A stretch of DNA of 64,000 bases from Vespula vulgaris (Eukaryota > Arthropoda > Insecta > Hymenoptera > Vespidae), in the NCBI RefSeq assembly GCF_905475345.1, contig NC_066601.1, positions 3,298,001 to 3,362,000 on the forward strand. The letters run 5' to 3'. This document shows positions 37,355-48,157 of the stretch, in pieces (position 1 is the first letter of the stretch; each line of letters opens with the position of its first letter). The notes under the pieces are model-generated. The model did not search any database. It was not told the DNA's origin and saw only the letters and a list, made by a program, of their open reading frames with translations. A program made the position numbers and the translations under genes.

Positions 37355-37455
37355 ATGGACCGGCGTAAGCACACGATCGTGGCTCGTCGCGCGGCACGAG
37401 CACGCCGTCAGAGGTTGCAGCTGTGCCTGGTCTTCTCCTTCCTTGCTCTCTCCAA
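37355..37455 (+). CDS. Possible first exon encoding a signal peptide (weak)
   Basis: ATG at 37355 opens a frame of 16 mostly basic residues (RRKH, RRAARARRQR) followed by a hydrophobic run LCLVFSFLALS. That is the shape of a signal peptide or a type II membrane anchor. A possible donor (GTATCC) follows at 37456. The frame then runs into the CTT array at 37481-37632, which by itself yields Leu-rich frames, so the hydrophobic part may be an artefact. No downstream exon could be matched. It is listed only as a candidate. Confidence 0.15.
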
Positions 37456-37480
37456 GTATCCTCTCCTTCCTCGGATTAAA

Positions 37481-37632
37481 CTCCTCCTTCTCTTTCTCCT
37501 CCTCCTACTCCTCCTCATCCTCATCCTCATCCTCCTTCTTCTTCTTCTTCTCCATATTCTTCTTCTTCTTCTTCTTCTTCTTCTTCTTCTTCGTCGTCGT
37601 CTTCGTCTTTTTCTTCTTTTTTCTCTCTTCAT
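37481..37632. repeat. (CTC)n-(CTT)n-(CGTCTT) microsatellite
   Basis: A long triplet array with a CGTCGTCTTCGTC segment near 37590. It explains the Ser/Phe-, Leu- and Arg-rich frames on both strands. Confidence 0.9.
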
Positions 37633-37883
37633 TGGTAGCCAACGGTTGCTTAAATCGCGAATGCTACACGATCGAAATGATTTCGTACATCGATAATCTG
37701 TAGGATTTATCAAGTTTATTTAAATTATACTTTTAATAGTCTTTTATTCATTTCTTTTTTTTTCTTTTTTTTTGAGATATCATTGTCCTCATTCGATTTG
37801 TTTTTTCATCGTACTTGTATTAATATTCTTTCGTTGTTCGATAAATTCCTAAAGGAAAATGTCTATCAAGTTTTTCATGATTT

Positions 37884-38048
37884 ACGTTAGAGAATTTTTT
37901 CATCTATTTCGTTAAGAGAAAGAAAAAGAGAATTAAGTTCGTAAAACGAGGTGAAATCGAATCGTGATTACAGGCGGAGCTGGCCGATGTTTCGAGCACG
38001 CCTTTGAACCCGGAAGTTACCATCCAATTCGTGCAGGAATCCCTTCGA
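37884..38048 (+). pseudogene. Diverged duplicate of intron 1/exon 2 of the gene at 40166
   Basis: This segment aligns with about 40252-40403. The last 28 nt before the acceptor (ACGAGGTGAAATCG through GATTACAG) are identical in the two copies. The following 75 nt match at about 52 positions by hand count. Read from 37974 in the same phase it gives AELADVSSTPLNPEVTIQFVQESLR, against VGLNEISKAPLTSATIIQLVQESLR in the real exon. Similarity stops after the LR; the frame continues 17 codons to TAA (38098-38100) with no donor seen. It is most simply an exon relic. It could also be an alternative terminal exon or the remains of a paralogue. Confidence 0.65.
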
Positions 38049-38100
38049 ACGAACTTTTCTCTCCTCCGCCAATCTTTCTATCATAACTGCCAAAGTTTAT

Positions 38101-40165
38101 AAAACGTCAATCGACCGAATCATTATTATCCAATATTCATTATTTATTATTCTTGTCAAATTTAGCGTTAGTAAATTATCTGTAGTAATTTGTATGGAAT
38201 ATCTAGAATAATAGTAATCATAAAAATATAATTGGATCAACGTGTTACTTTATGCAATCAATTTTTTATGTCGGTAAATTATATCAGAACTAGTCGGTAC
38301 ATTTTACAATTAATTTATATATATAAATAATCTCGTAAAAATATTATTCATTGTGATACACCGATGTAATCAATATTTCCTTGAGAGCAAACTAATCGCT
38401 CTACTCTAAAGTAGTTTCTAATCACCGTCTTAGTTTGCTTTCTCTTTGAACATGAGTCTGACGGGTCGCTAAGGAAATTCCGCACATATTCTGCGGATAG
38501 ATCGTGGAACGATGTAATTAGGAGTACGGGGAAGATCGTAAAGAAAAGGGGTGAATGTAATACGAGTAGCAAACGTCTCAACAACGATCGTTACATCTTG
38601 TCGCCATGGATAATTGCTTCTGTGTACGCACGTAGACGTATAAATCTGGAGAAATTACGAGGGGTGGAGAGGCGTCGACAGCATTGCAATCGTCGAAACG
38701 ATTATTACATCTCACCGGTTTAACTCCTTCTTGTCCAATATCGATAAATTATCAAGATATACGAATAATACACGTGTGTATATATCTCCTCTTCGATATA
38801 ATAGATATGAAACTAATGTCGATAATTCTGAGCTTTCGATCGATCAATTTATCCGTACCATCATACTATTTTCTTTAGATACTCTCTGATAATTATATAT
38901 TTTCGAATAATTATTCGGCTATTAAATATTTTCCGCGTTAACTCACAAGAACGAATGAAAATGAAAATCAGAACATAGCAATTAAATCTTTTCGGATAAT
39001 ACGAATTTAATGAAACCAAATTAAAATAGAAGTTAAAAGAGAACAATTTAACGTGCAATCGTTTAATCATAATCATCGAATATACTAATATTAAATAATG
39101 ATTAAATGTTATCCGATAATAAGAATTTTCTAAAGTTTAATCGATATCAAAATAAAATCGAAATCAATTAGTATCATTGTAAACATCAAATATATGTTAT
39201 ATAGGGTATGAAATAAAATGTAAATAAATGTGAACACGTGATTCTATCGTCGTAAACATTGAACGTATTCTCATTCTTTCTTTCTCAGCACCAGCTAATG
39301 CGTCGGAGAAGCTACGTAGCTTATCGAGTCTGTGCCATCTTCGTCGCGGACTAACACCTTGGGTGGCATTTCGTTTAGTTAAGATATCATTGGTAGATCT
39401 TGAAACCGTGCGAGAAGGCAAACCGTTTTGTCTCCTGTCACACGACCGCCAAGAAGGAGAGACTCCTCGCGAAGAGAAACCGTAATTTATATCACAGACT
39501 TCGCTATATACTCTCTCGGTTTAGACTGTGCTACCTCAAGAAGGATCGGCTTCTTCAAGATTTTCTTTCGATGTCATTCTGACTTATTGAAAAATTCATC
39601 GCATTTTTATTCTCAAGGACGTTGTTGCGTTCAATGATCTTAATATAAAGTAATCGTCCCGTTGCATCGATTTCATTATACCGTGAGTAGTACATCAATC
39701 TTTAATGTTTCAACTATAAATTCAATTCTTAAGACTCATTCGACTTAATTACGCCGATTAATTTTTCGACTCGATTGCAATCGATTCATTTCATTCATCG
39801 TCGAAATTGTTATCATCTTTCATCTATTATTCCTTCGTAATTAAGAAACAATTTTTTTAGCGCATATATTCGACGAATGCAAAAATATATATTTAATAAT
39901 TATAAATCTTTTCAAAGTTTATAATTTACATACATACATATATTGAATCGTTCTGTATTCAATAGGTCCTGTATAGGTTTTTTTTTCGCTATTTCGTTTC
40001 TCGTGTAAACACATTTTTAAATACTGTCAATAGCCGATCGTTCTTGTTCCGCTTGAAAGTCGAACGAAAGCGAGATTGTAAACAAGATAGGTAGAGAAGA
40101 TCGGATCGTCGAAGTCACCTATTCCATTGTTTACTTTCAAGTTGGTTAGACGTGTACGGAGCAAT
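38101..40165. other. AT-rich region upstream of the 40166 gene
   Basis: No exon seen. It contains the tandem duplication at 38976-39195 and a long AT-rich stretch with ATAC/ATAT words (39860-39950). The 200 bp before the ATG are more balanced. No TATA box at a fixed distance could be identified. Confidence 0.5.
38976..39195 (+). repeat. Local direct tandem duplication, unit about 120 bp
   Basis: ATTAAATCTTTTCGGATAAT at 38981 matches ATTAAATGTTATCCGATAAT at 39101. Weaker matches follow up to the paired ATCGAATATA and ATCAAATATA words. It is diverged and non-coding. Confidence 0.6.
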
Positions 40166-40243
40166 ATGGATGCTGCGAATTTCACGTTGGAATTTACGCA
40201 ATTATTAACGCGTTATACAACATCAAAAACACCGAACGAGAAC
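40166..40243 (+). CDS. Coding exon 1 of the unknown-function gene
   Basis: It encodes residues 1-26, MDAANFTLEF and onward, and ends in phase 0 before the donor GTAAAG. Translation into the intron meets a stop after two codons, which supports the splice. Confidence 0.7.
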
Positions 40244-41676
40244 GTAAAGTAGAGAGAATCTTTTTCATAAAGTTTTTAAAGAGAAAGAGAGATTCGTCGA
40301 ACGAGGTGAAATCGAATCGTGATTACAGGTGGGACTCAACGAGATTTCGAAGGCACCATTGACCTCGGCAACCATCATCCAACTCGTGCAAGAATCCCTT
40401 CGTATGATCTTACCCGAACCATATGTACCTAATATAAGTGTCAGTGTTAATAAGACGCCACTCAATGATATTATTTTCAACACTCCGGATGCACCGTTTA
40501 TTCAACGAACTAGTCTTAATGGAAATGGAATAATCAGGTTGTTCCAAATTTTTATTTTCTACAATTTTCACTATTCCTATTTATTAATTAACGATAACTT
40601 ATCGACTTATCATAAGTCCTTGATTATTATAATTATTTTTGTGAGGATTTGTTTAAACAAGATTTTATTCTATCTATTAGCGAATGTACGGATGACTTAT
40701 CAGATAAATTATCGCCTAAGAATAATAAGGTAAGACGTATTGGATATTGCTTTGGTTTCTTGTTTTTCTTTTTTTTTTTTCTATGAACTTAAAATAGGTT
40801 ACAAGATAACTCGAGTGTTTCGTTTGAAATGAATTTAATTAGGACGAGTCCCCATCGAAGTTTAATTTAAAGGCTACAGGAAGATCTGATACCTTCGTTC
40901 AAGATAATAACAATTCGATTAACAAGGATAACGATAACAGTCCTATTATTACGGAGACTACTAAAGAAATTGTCGACGATGTCTTCCTCGAAGCTGAAGT
41001 ATTGCCACATTATATGCGTTTAAAATTAGACACTTTACGTCAATCTGCCGCTGATCTTATTATGAAAATCGACGATATCAAAACGATAAACAAAGATCGT
41101 ACACAGGTATAGTGAATTAAGTAATACAATCAATTAATCATCGAACAAATATTGTATAATATTATAATTATTTAGTTCTCGTCAACAGAACATTAAAATC
41201 CGTACAAACGATAAATTATATAAGAATCAGAAAAATGTCTGAATAAATTTTAATTGCAGTCGTCGATCGAAAAATCTGTAAAACCGATTCGTCGATTATC
41301 ATCCATCGGAAATTACTCATCTGCTACACGTCCATCGATGTTGCGATCGGATCAACCATCGAAGAAAAGAAGATCGTTCATTACTTTTCCAGGGACGACA
41401 CCCACGTCCTCGAGATTGAATAACACGGTGGTCTTGAATGAGAATCTCTCGAAGAGAAAAAGTACGTCTTCCATGTCGCTTAACGTCACGACTACGAACG
41501 CGATCCCGACTAAATCGTTAGTACCAAAACAGTCCAATGTTCGATCTCATTCAAATCTATCTTTGCCTGTCGTAAAAAAGTCACCCGTTAACGATGGTAG
41601 ACCAGCGAAGAATCCAAAGTATGCGCACATTCAAAGTAGTATTCCTAAACCATCTAATATTAAGAAAAAGACTTAG
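40166..41676 (+). CDS. Five-exon gene, 338-residue protein of unknown function
   Basis: Exons 40166-40243, 40329-40537, 40681-40729, 40843-41106 and 41260-41676 join in phase; all introns are GT-AG and 85-153 bp long. The start has a good context (A at -3) and stop TAG is at 41674-41676. Residues 1-95 contain a helical segment (TIIQLVQESLR) and a short Pro-rich part. Residues 113-200 are acidic, then helical around RLKLDTLRQSAADLIMKI. Residues 201-338 are basic and rich in Ser, Thr, Asn and Pro with KKRR and KRK clusters, suggesting a nuclear or cytoskeletal protein. No signal peptide or membrane helix is seen. I do not recognise the family. A diverged copy of exon 2 lies upstream at 37974. 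Confidence 0.8.
40329..40537 (+). CDS. Coding exon 2 of the unknown-function gene
   Basis: It follows acceptor GATTACAG in phase 0 and ends with two bases of a split Ser codon. The donor GTTGTT is weak. The following intron stays open in this frame until a stop at 40731-40733, so intron retention would give a shorter protein. Confidence 0.7.
40681..40729 (+). CDS. Coding exon 3 of the unknown-function gene
   Basis: A 49-nt exon encoding SECTDDLSDKLSPKNNK, with acceptor TTATTAG... and the strong donor GTAAGA. It restores phase 0. Confidence 0.65.
40843..41106 (+). CDS. Coding exon 4 of the unknown-function gene
   Basis: It has 88 codons: an Asn/Asp-rich start, then an acidic and helical segment ending KDRTQ. 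The donor GTATAG is moderate. Both ends are in phase 0. Confidence 0.75.
41260..41676 (+). CDS. Coding exon 5 (last) of the unknown-function gene
   Basis: It encodes 138 residues plus TAG: the basic, Ser/Thr-rich tail, with an acceptor TTGCAG. The sequence becomes AT-rich right after the stop. Confidence 0.8.
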   Translation, partial: SSIEKSVKPIRRLSSIGNYSSATRPSMLRSDQPSKKRRSFITFPGTTPTSSRLNNTVVLNENLSKRKSTSSMSLNVTTTNAIPTKSLVPKQSNVRSHSNLSLPVVKKSPVNDGRPAKNPKYAHIQSSIPKPSNIKKKT

Positions 41677-42058
41677 AAAATTGTTTTGTTTATGGAACGT
41701 TTCATTTTTAAAACGCGCGTTTTTCGCATTTTTACTTTAATTCATATATTCTAATATTTAATATTTATTATTAGCGTTACAGTAATATGGTTACTCTTGA
41801 CTTACAATAAGTAATTTCTATAAATTGTTCTATGGACAAAATGAGTACCTCCTATGATAGCGCTCTCTTTTATACTTTGAAAAATATTTCATATAACATA
41901 ATAGAATGTAATGAAAAATTCTTCTGTAGAATATGCAAATGCTTCTGGTTTTTTTTATTTTTTATTCTTTCTCATGCACAGGTAGCATTTTTATATTTCG
42001 TATATTTTTTATTCGTTCCATTCGTGCTCATCTCCAACTTTTTCCATTCGCGTTTTAA

Positions 42059-42064
42059 AATAAA
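42059..42064 (+). terminator. Candidate poly(A) signal for the 40166 gene
   Basis: The first canonical AATAAA after the stop that I can see lies 383 nt downstream. Variant hexamers closer to the stop cannot be excluded. Confidence 0.25.
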
Positions 42065-42963
42065 ATCATCATATAGTGTAATATACCTTAGAAATGAAAC
42101 GAATTAAAAAATTCGATATGTATTTTATAACAATGAAATAATTGCAATTGTAAGACTTATGAATAAGTGATTCGCAATAATTGGAAATATGTTTAGAAAT
42201 GGATGAATTTAATTAAGGTTCATTTAAATTTTTATTGCAAAAGAGAGATCCCAACGAGACTTGTACCGTTGCCCATCAATGAACATATGTACACGTGATG
42301 TATAAGGTCGCCGTTATATTAGGAATAAGTGAACGATTACGTGCAATCTACGATGGCTGTTATGCTATGAACAGGTTTCTTTGTGTTCGCTTTCTACGAC
42401 CGCCGGGAGCCATCATTTAATTTGAATTTCGCTCTCTCGTGCGCACGATATTTTATTAGAGCTTTTCAGGTCGAGGAAAAAGATATTTACATTGTGTCTC
42501 TTTCGTTGTAAATATTTGCATTATTCGACATTATCAATATATCGTAGGGAAATGAGAGATAAAATAATATATTGTAAATTAAATAATTTTCCAATAACTT
42601 TAAATGTATCGTAAAATAAGAAAATAATATAATAAGTATAATAAATACATATATACATATATACATATGTATACATATATATGTATGAGCGTGAAGGAAT
42701 TGATTTAGCCAGATCGTTCGTGACATCGACCTCGTTAGTTCAGCTAGGGTTCTAGTTCTAAGAAAAAGTCTTTGTAAAGTTCGTGGAAGAGTTCTGTATC
42801 CATCGAAATCCTCTCTTTGGGAGGTCCAGACGATCGACGAGGTTGACCACCAGCAGTCAACCGGAACAACGAGAACCTTTTTTCTAACAAACTTGAAATA
42901 TTTTTGAGGGTCTGCGGCTAACACAAATTTCGGCACGCGCTTCCAATCTCCACCTTTTTCTTA

Positions 42964-43064
42964 TTCTTCTTCCACCTCCTCTTCTTCTTCTTCTTCTTCT
43001 TCTCCTTCTTCTTCTCCTTCTTTTTCTTCTTCTTCTTCTTCTTCTTCTTCTTCTTTTTTCTTCA
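42964..43064. repeat. (CTT)n microsatellite
   Basis: Two CTT blocks with CTC interruptions; it produces a poly-Arg frame on the minus strand. Confidence 0.9.
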
Positions 43065-43461
43065 TCTCCCTTTATATTTCTTTCTCTCTCTCGGCTTGTC
43101 ACCCGTCCATCAAGAGAGACATCACGCTGTCAAAGAGAAACGAAATAAGAAGAAGGAAAGTAGAAGCATCCTGGCACCCATAGACAATCAGATTCACGCG
43201 GCTGTTCCTCAGTTGGACCAACATCAGACTCCCCGTCGTTCCGTTTGTCCCATCGAGTTTTGCCTTCTTTCGACTCATCGCATGGCTCCGTCAAAAATGT
43301 TAGACGGATTCTATACGGATCGTTTCGTCATAGACGACGACATAGACTAGAAACCCCTCTACATATTGCTCGGTGATTCCTTTGAAAGAAACTTTAGAAA
43401 ATTGTGTATTGTGGAAGATTTCTCTCGTTCAAAAAATATCTCATTAAATGACATCGATCGG

Positions 43462-43780
43462 TATCTATCATCTATGTATATATATTTTATTCGATAAAAA
43501 CTAAGATTTCAAGATATTCAAAAATTCTTAAATACATGATTGCAGTTATATGGAATAATATATCATTGCTTTTATAGAATCCAAGTGTGTCTTCTTTAAA
43601 AATAAAAATTAATTTAGACCTTCTAACGAATCTATCTAACTGTCTATATTTTTTTTATTGCATTATATCCGATAAAAAGTACGATTTATCAAGATACTCA
43701 AAATCCTGAAATCGAAGATTTTACTTTTGCGGAGAATAATATTTTACTATATTGTTCTCGGATCTAAATAGTTTCTTTAG
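43462..43780 (+). repeat. Local direct tandem duplication, unit about 180 bp
   Basis: GATAAAAA at 43493 and 43671, AAGATA(T/C)TCAAAA at 43511 and 43691, and the GGA(A/G)AATA-type word at 43552 and 43731 keep a constant offset of 178-180 bp. The units end in similar TTCTTTA words. It is diverged and non-coding. Confidence 0.7.
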
Positions 43781-44705
43781 CTTTAGAAAGGAAAATAAAC
43801 TTTGATTCAAGGATATATAATATATCGAAAAGCACGATTATTTTCTCAGGATTCGAAAGACTTGTTCCGAACGTGCTTGCCAATGTAAAAACGGTGTTTG
43901 ACTTCGACAACGTTGTTATAGGATAAACTATTATTTTTCTAGGGAGAAGAGGGAGGAGTCGAGTAGCTCTCGTCGTAGAGGTCACACGAAGGTTTTACTC
44001 TCGAGGCTAACAAAAACAAACTTTGCCCGTGTTAGTCAATTTCCAATATTTTATCAAAGATATTACCAAAAGTTGAATCCTATGATTTTATAAAATCATA
44101 AGATTTAAAAGAGGACGCGAGAAAAAGAGATAAAAAGAAAGAAAAGGAGAGAGAACCACTGCATTCGAGTTCAGAATAGCAGAATACAAATGACACTGCA
44201 GAAGTATTGTGTCAGTAATGATGGGGTTCTCTTGATCGTCCATCCGCTGTCGGCACGGATTGTTTCCAACAAATTATCTCGATTATTAATGTTACAAAGG
44301 CGCGAAGAACGAGTCTACACCTGTCTCACTGCGAATCCAAGGGCAATCTACAGGGGTTTTCAAGTATTCTCCATTCTCTGTAAATGATAGTTGTTCTCTG
44401 CAACTCGTAGTTGAGCTACGAAAATCACAAATAAATAGAATGAAAAAATCTTCATAAAAAAAAGAGAGAAAAGAAAACAGAAATAAATAATGATCAAATA
44501 TTTTGAGATTAACGAGTGATAAAAAAAAATAATTTATCACGAAAAAGGCACTTGTAATACGTTTTAAGGGGAGATAGATTTTTCATGTTGACTGGGAGTT
44601 TGAAAAATCGTTAATTCGCAATAAAGTCTCAGTCGGCTTGGACGGGGAGAATCAGAGACGTTATTATGCATGACGTCGTGAGATTCGAGCAAACTGTTAG
44701 GCTCC

Positions 44706-44885
44706 GAAGAAGGAAAGGAAGAAGAAGAAGAAGGAGAAGGAGAAGAATAAGAAGAATAAGAAGAATACGAATAAAAATAAGAATAAGAATAAAATGAAAA
44801 ATAAGAATAAGAAAGAAGAGGAGAAGAAGAAGACGAAGAAGACGAAGAAGAAGACGAAGAAGAAGAAGAAGAAGAAGAAGAAGTA
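44706..44885. repeat. (GAA)n/(GAAGAC)n/(AAT-AAG) purine microsatellite
   Basis: AAG triplets with AATAAG and GACGAA variants over 180 bp, purine on the plus strand. Confidence 0.9.
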
Positions 44886-45126
44886 GGATGAGAAGGAAGA
44901 GGTTAAGGACCACGGAATAGCTGCAGTGACGTTCCACGTGGGAGGACATTATCTGCGACGTGTTGTGCCCGTTCGAGGCATCGGGACATCAGGACACACG
45001 GGTGCCCAGCGTGACTCCTTATTATTTGGCACGGCGGTCGTGCACACAGTGCCCCATGACGCGGCTCCAAGTCGTTAGCCACCATTCAAAATCACCTTAA
45101 GTCGCCATCAAGTAGCGACTATTTTG

Positions 45127-45268
45127 TCCTCCTCTTCCTCCCCTCCTCTTCCACCTTCTTCTGCTTCTTCTTCTTCTTCTTCTTCTGCTTCTTCTTCTTC
45201 TTCTTCGTCTTCTTCTTCGTCTTCGTCTTCGTCTTCGTCTTCGCCTTCTTCTTCTTCTTCTCTTTCCA
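45127..45268. repeat. (CTT)n-(CGTCTT)n microsatellite
   Basis: CTT triplets with CTG and CGT variants, pyrimidine on the plus strand. It is in inverse orientation to the array at 44706-44885. Confidence 0.9.
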
Positions 45269-47634
45269 CGTCCAACTGCTTCTTTGACCACTCGAGGAAT
45301 TATAATTTGTAGGATCCCTCGGGCCACGAGCTGCTGATTCGTCGAACATTTCTACCAAAGATTCTCGAAGAAAAAATTCGCGCGCTCGTTAAAGCAATAA
45401 GAACGAAGAAAGATCCCACCTAGCAAAGTTTTTCTTTTCTTTAATCGATAATGCTCGATGAACATGTATTAAGGTAAAAGATAGATAAATCGTATAAATT
45501 TATGATTGATAAAATGATACATATTTCTACGAGTTCGTTACGATATCGTTTAATAATGAATCTTGTGATTTCATTTAATACATGATAAACGTATGAGAAA
45601 TACGAAATACGTATTAAACGAAAAGATTTTTGTTTAACGATAAGAATATTTTGAGAAGAAAATTTTGTAGGAAATAAACGTGCCATAAGCACGATTGATG
45701 AATATCGATTAACACCTTGGGTAAAGCTTGACAGTATCGCGTCGGTTCGTTTTCTTTGTACCTTTGGTGAGTTTCACGAGCAGAGCTATATCAACGACAA
45801 GGTTTTTACGATCGAAAGGAGTAACAGCAACAGCAGCAGGAGTGCCACGTTCGTCCGAAAAGTTTTAACGCTTTATCTCACAAACGTGGTCGTGAGGAGA
45901 GATCGGCTTGTGGACTACGGATCCATGGTCGGCTTCCTTCGGGGAAGATTTTTCTTCAGAAATATTCCATCGTCCGCTCGTAAAGAGCCGGTGAACGACC
46001 GACTGACTCGTACTACGCGCCACGTCGTAAAGAACTAAAATCTCATCGTCTTCGCGCTTTTACACGCGATATACGCGTTCTTACGATAGGAATATACGAT
46101 ACCGTTATTAATGTCTCCTCGATTACGTCGAAAAAACGTCTCATAGACGTCGATTCTATTCTCAATTAGACTCGTACATTTCCTATTCTTTTTTTAACCA
46201 AGCAAATCGTTTAATAATTTCATTAATAACACTTGAATTTGATTGTATCGATAACCGGAAAGTTTTGTTCTCAATTAGTTTTTAAAAAAGTATATAGTGA
46301 AATAGTAAATAGTACAAAGTTTTACTTTTTCTAAATCTAAAGATTTTATTTTGATTTTATTTGAATGTAGTTGCAAAATAATATTAATAGTAATGTTAAA
46401 AAGTATACGTTATAAAAATGTTTTAGAAATATTGGTATGAGGAAAAAATCAGTCATAGTGTGTTAAAATTAAATTCGTCGGACAAGTGAGATTATACGAA
46501 TCCAATTTGACGATCTCTTTTTTCAAATGCCTGGTGTATCGTATATAGGAGTATAGGAGTATAGTATTTATAGCATTCAAAGGAGCGTAACGTAATCTTA
46601 CGCGTGTACAAAATATACCACAAGGAGATCCATTCATCGGCAGAGTTACGTTGTCTCAAGGTACAAGACTCATCATTATTCGCTGATGAAGAGCATCGAG
46701 AATGGTGACGAGCAACGTGGAGTACGTTAAAACAACGCGCCCTTTCAGACTTTTTCCATCGTCATTACGATGAACCCTGAGAGTCATCCACGATGAGAAG
46801 AAGATAGAAGGGAGATCGAGTCTCCGAGTTTGCGCTTGGATAACTTTGAGAGTATAACTTTCAAGTTGGATTCGAAGAAGTCAAACCGTATTCTCGATTT
46901 CGTTGAAAAATCTCATTTTTTCGCATCGTCATCCCGATTAAATCTGCTTTCTCGAGAGAATGAGTTTTCAAATAGATTTTATTCATTATTATTATTGCCT
47001 AGTCTGTTAAAATTATAATCAAATAAATTTATTTTATCGAAATAAAATTTCAATGGAATATTTCAAAAAAATGTATATATGAATTCAATTAAAATGCAAT
47101 TAATTAAAAATAATAAAAATGTTAGATATATTAGAAATTTTAAAATGTTAGGAATTTTTGTGTAACTTATCTCCAAGATATCCCTTTCGTACCTTTCAAA
47201 ATTGCATACACCTGCAGCAGTCATTCCGACTATTTCTAGCATTCGTTTCGAATACCAAACAATGAAATTCGATTCGTTTTTCGATTCGAAATAGTCTCGT
47301 GAAACTCGTGAAAAGGTGGATGTTTAGTAGTCCAGCAGGTAGGATCTTCTTCTTAATCCGGCGTAACCGAGTTTCATGTAACCTTTTTGAATTCTTAAAG
47401 AAATATTCATGGTGAATACTCGTTAAACTTTCACGCTATCGTCTGTGATGTTTCCATGGGAATAAATAAATTGGATCTAATTTGGTCGGAATTAAAATCG
47501 CGGAAAGTGTCTTGAAACAGTTTTGTGAGATAAAATTAAAGGAGAACGAATTCTTCGAATGAGCTTGGAATGAATGAAACGAGGAAAACATTGAAGAAAT
47601 ATATATTTTCAACGAAAGGCAGGTGAATTGGTAT

Positions 47635-47671
47635 GTATATATACATATGTATATATATGTATATATATAAT
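47635..47671. repeat. TATATG/TA microsatellite
   Basis: Alternating TATATA and CATATG words; largely self-complementary. Confidence 0.85.
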
Positions 47672-48079
47672 TTGAAGATTCCTCTCGCTTGAAATAATCC
47701 GTTTTGGTTGGTCCATAACGTCGTTATTCACAATGTTAGCTAGTTCAGTGAATCTTCTGATCTCAATCCAAACGTTAATTCGACGCTCGCGGAGAATGCG
47801 AATTCTCGTACGAGTTCGCTAACCGGTACGAAGAGAATTTCATTTCGAATGAACAAACGGATACGTGGAATTAGTGGTCTGGTATCGTTCTTCCAAACCG
47901 AATGACAAACAAAATGGTCTTACTCGGATGTGTGCAATATCGATCCAATAGAACTCGCTTTGGATGGTATGTACAATGTATCATATCTTCTTCCACTCTC
48001 GTAAAACTACTTTGAGTATTGCCACCTGTGCACCACTGAAATCCGGTTATAAAAAGAGCTCGCTTAGAATGCGAGAGGG

Positions 48080-48091
48080 ATATATATATAT

Positions 48092-48145
<54 letters not shown>

Positions 48146-48157
48146 AGAGAAAGAAAA
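48080..48157. repeat. (TA)n-(GA)n compound microsatellite
   Basis: A short TA run, then about 22 GA units, then GAAAGA units. Confidence 0.95.

Larger units (their letters stand above)
42065..48000. other. Non-coding stretch, no gene seen
   Basis: It holds a compound ATAC/TATA repeat (42645-42685), CTT arrays, a tandem duplication (43462-43780), an inverted pair of GAA and TTC arrays (44706-45268) and AT-rich DNA (46140-46470, 46970-47160). The minus-strand frame at 42487-42936 has no recognisable domain. Confidence 0.5.

Noticed and set aside
42487..42936. 149-codon minus-strand frame
   Set aside because: The second half is AT-repeat derived (ICIHMYICIY). The first half has no recognisable domain or splice context.
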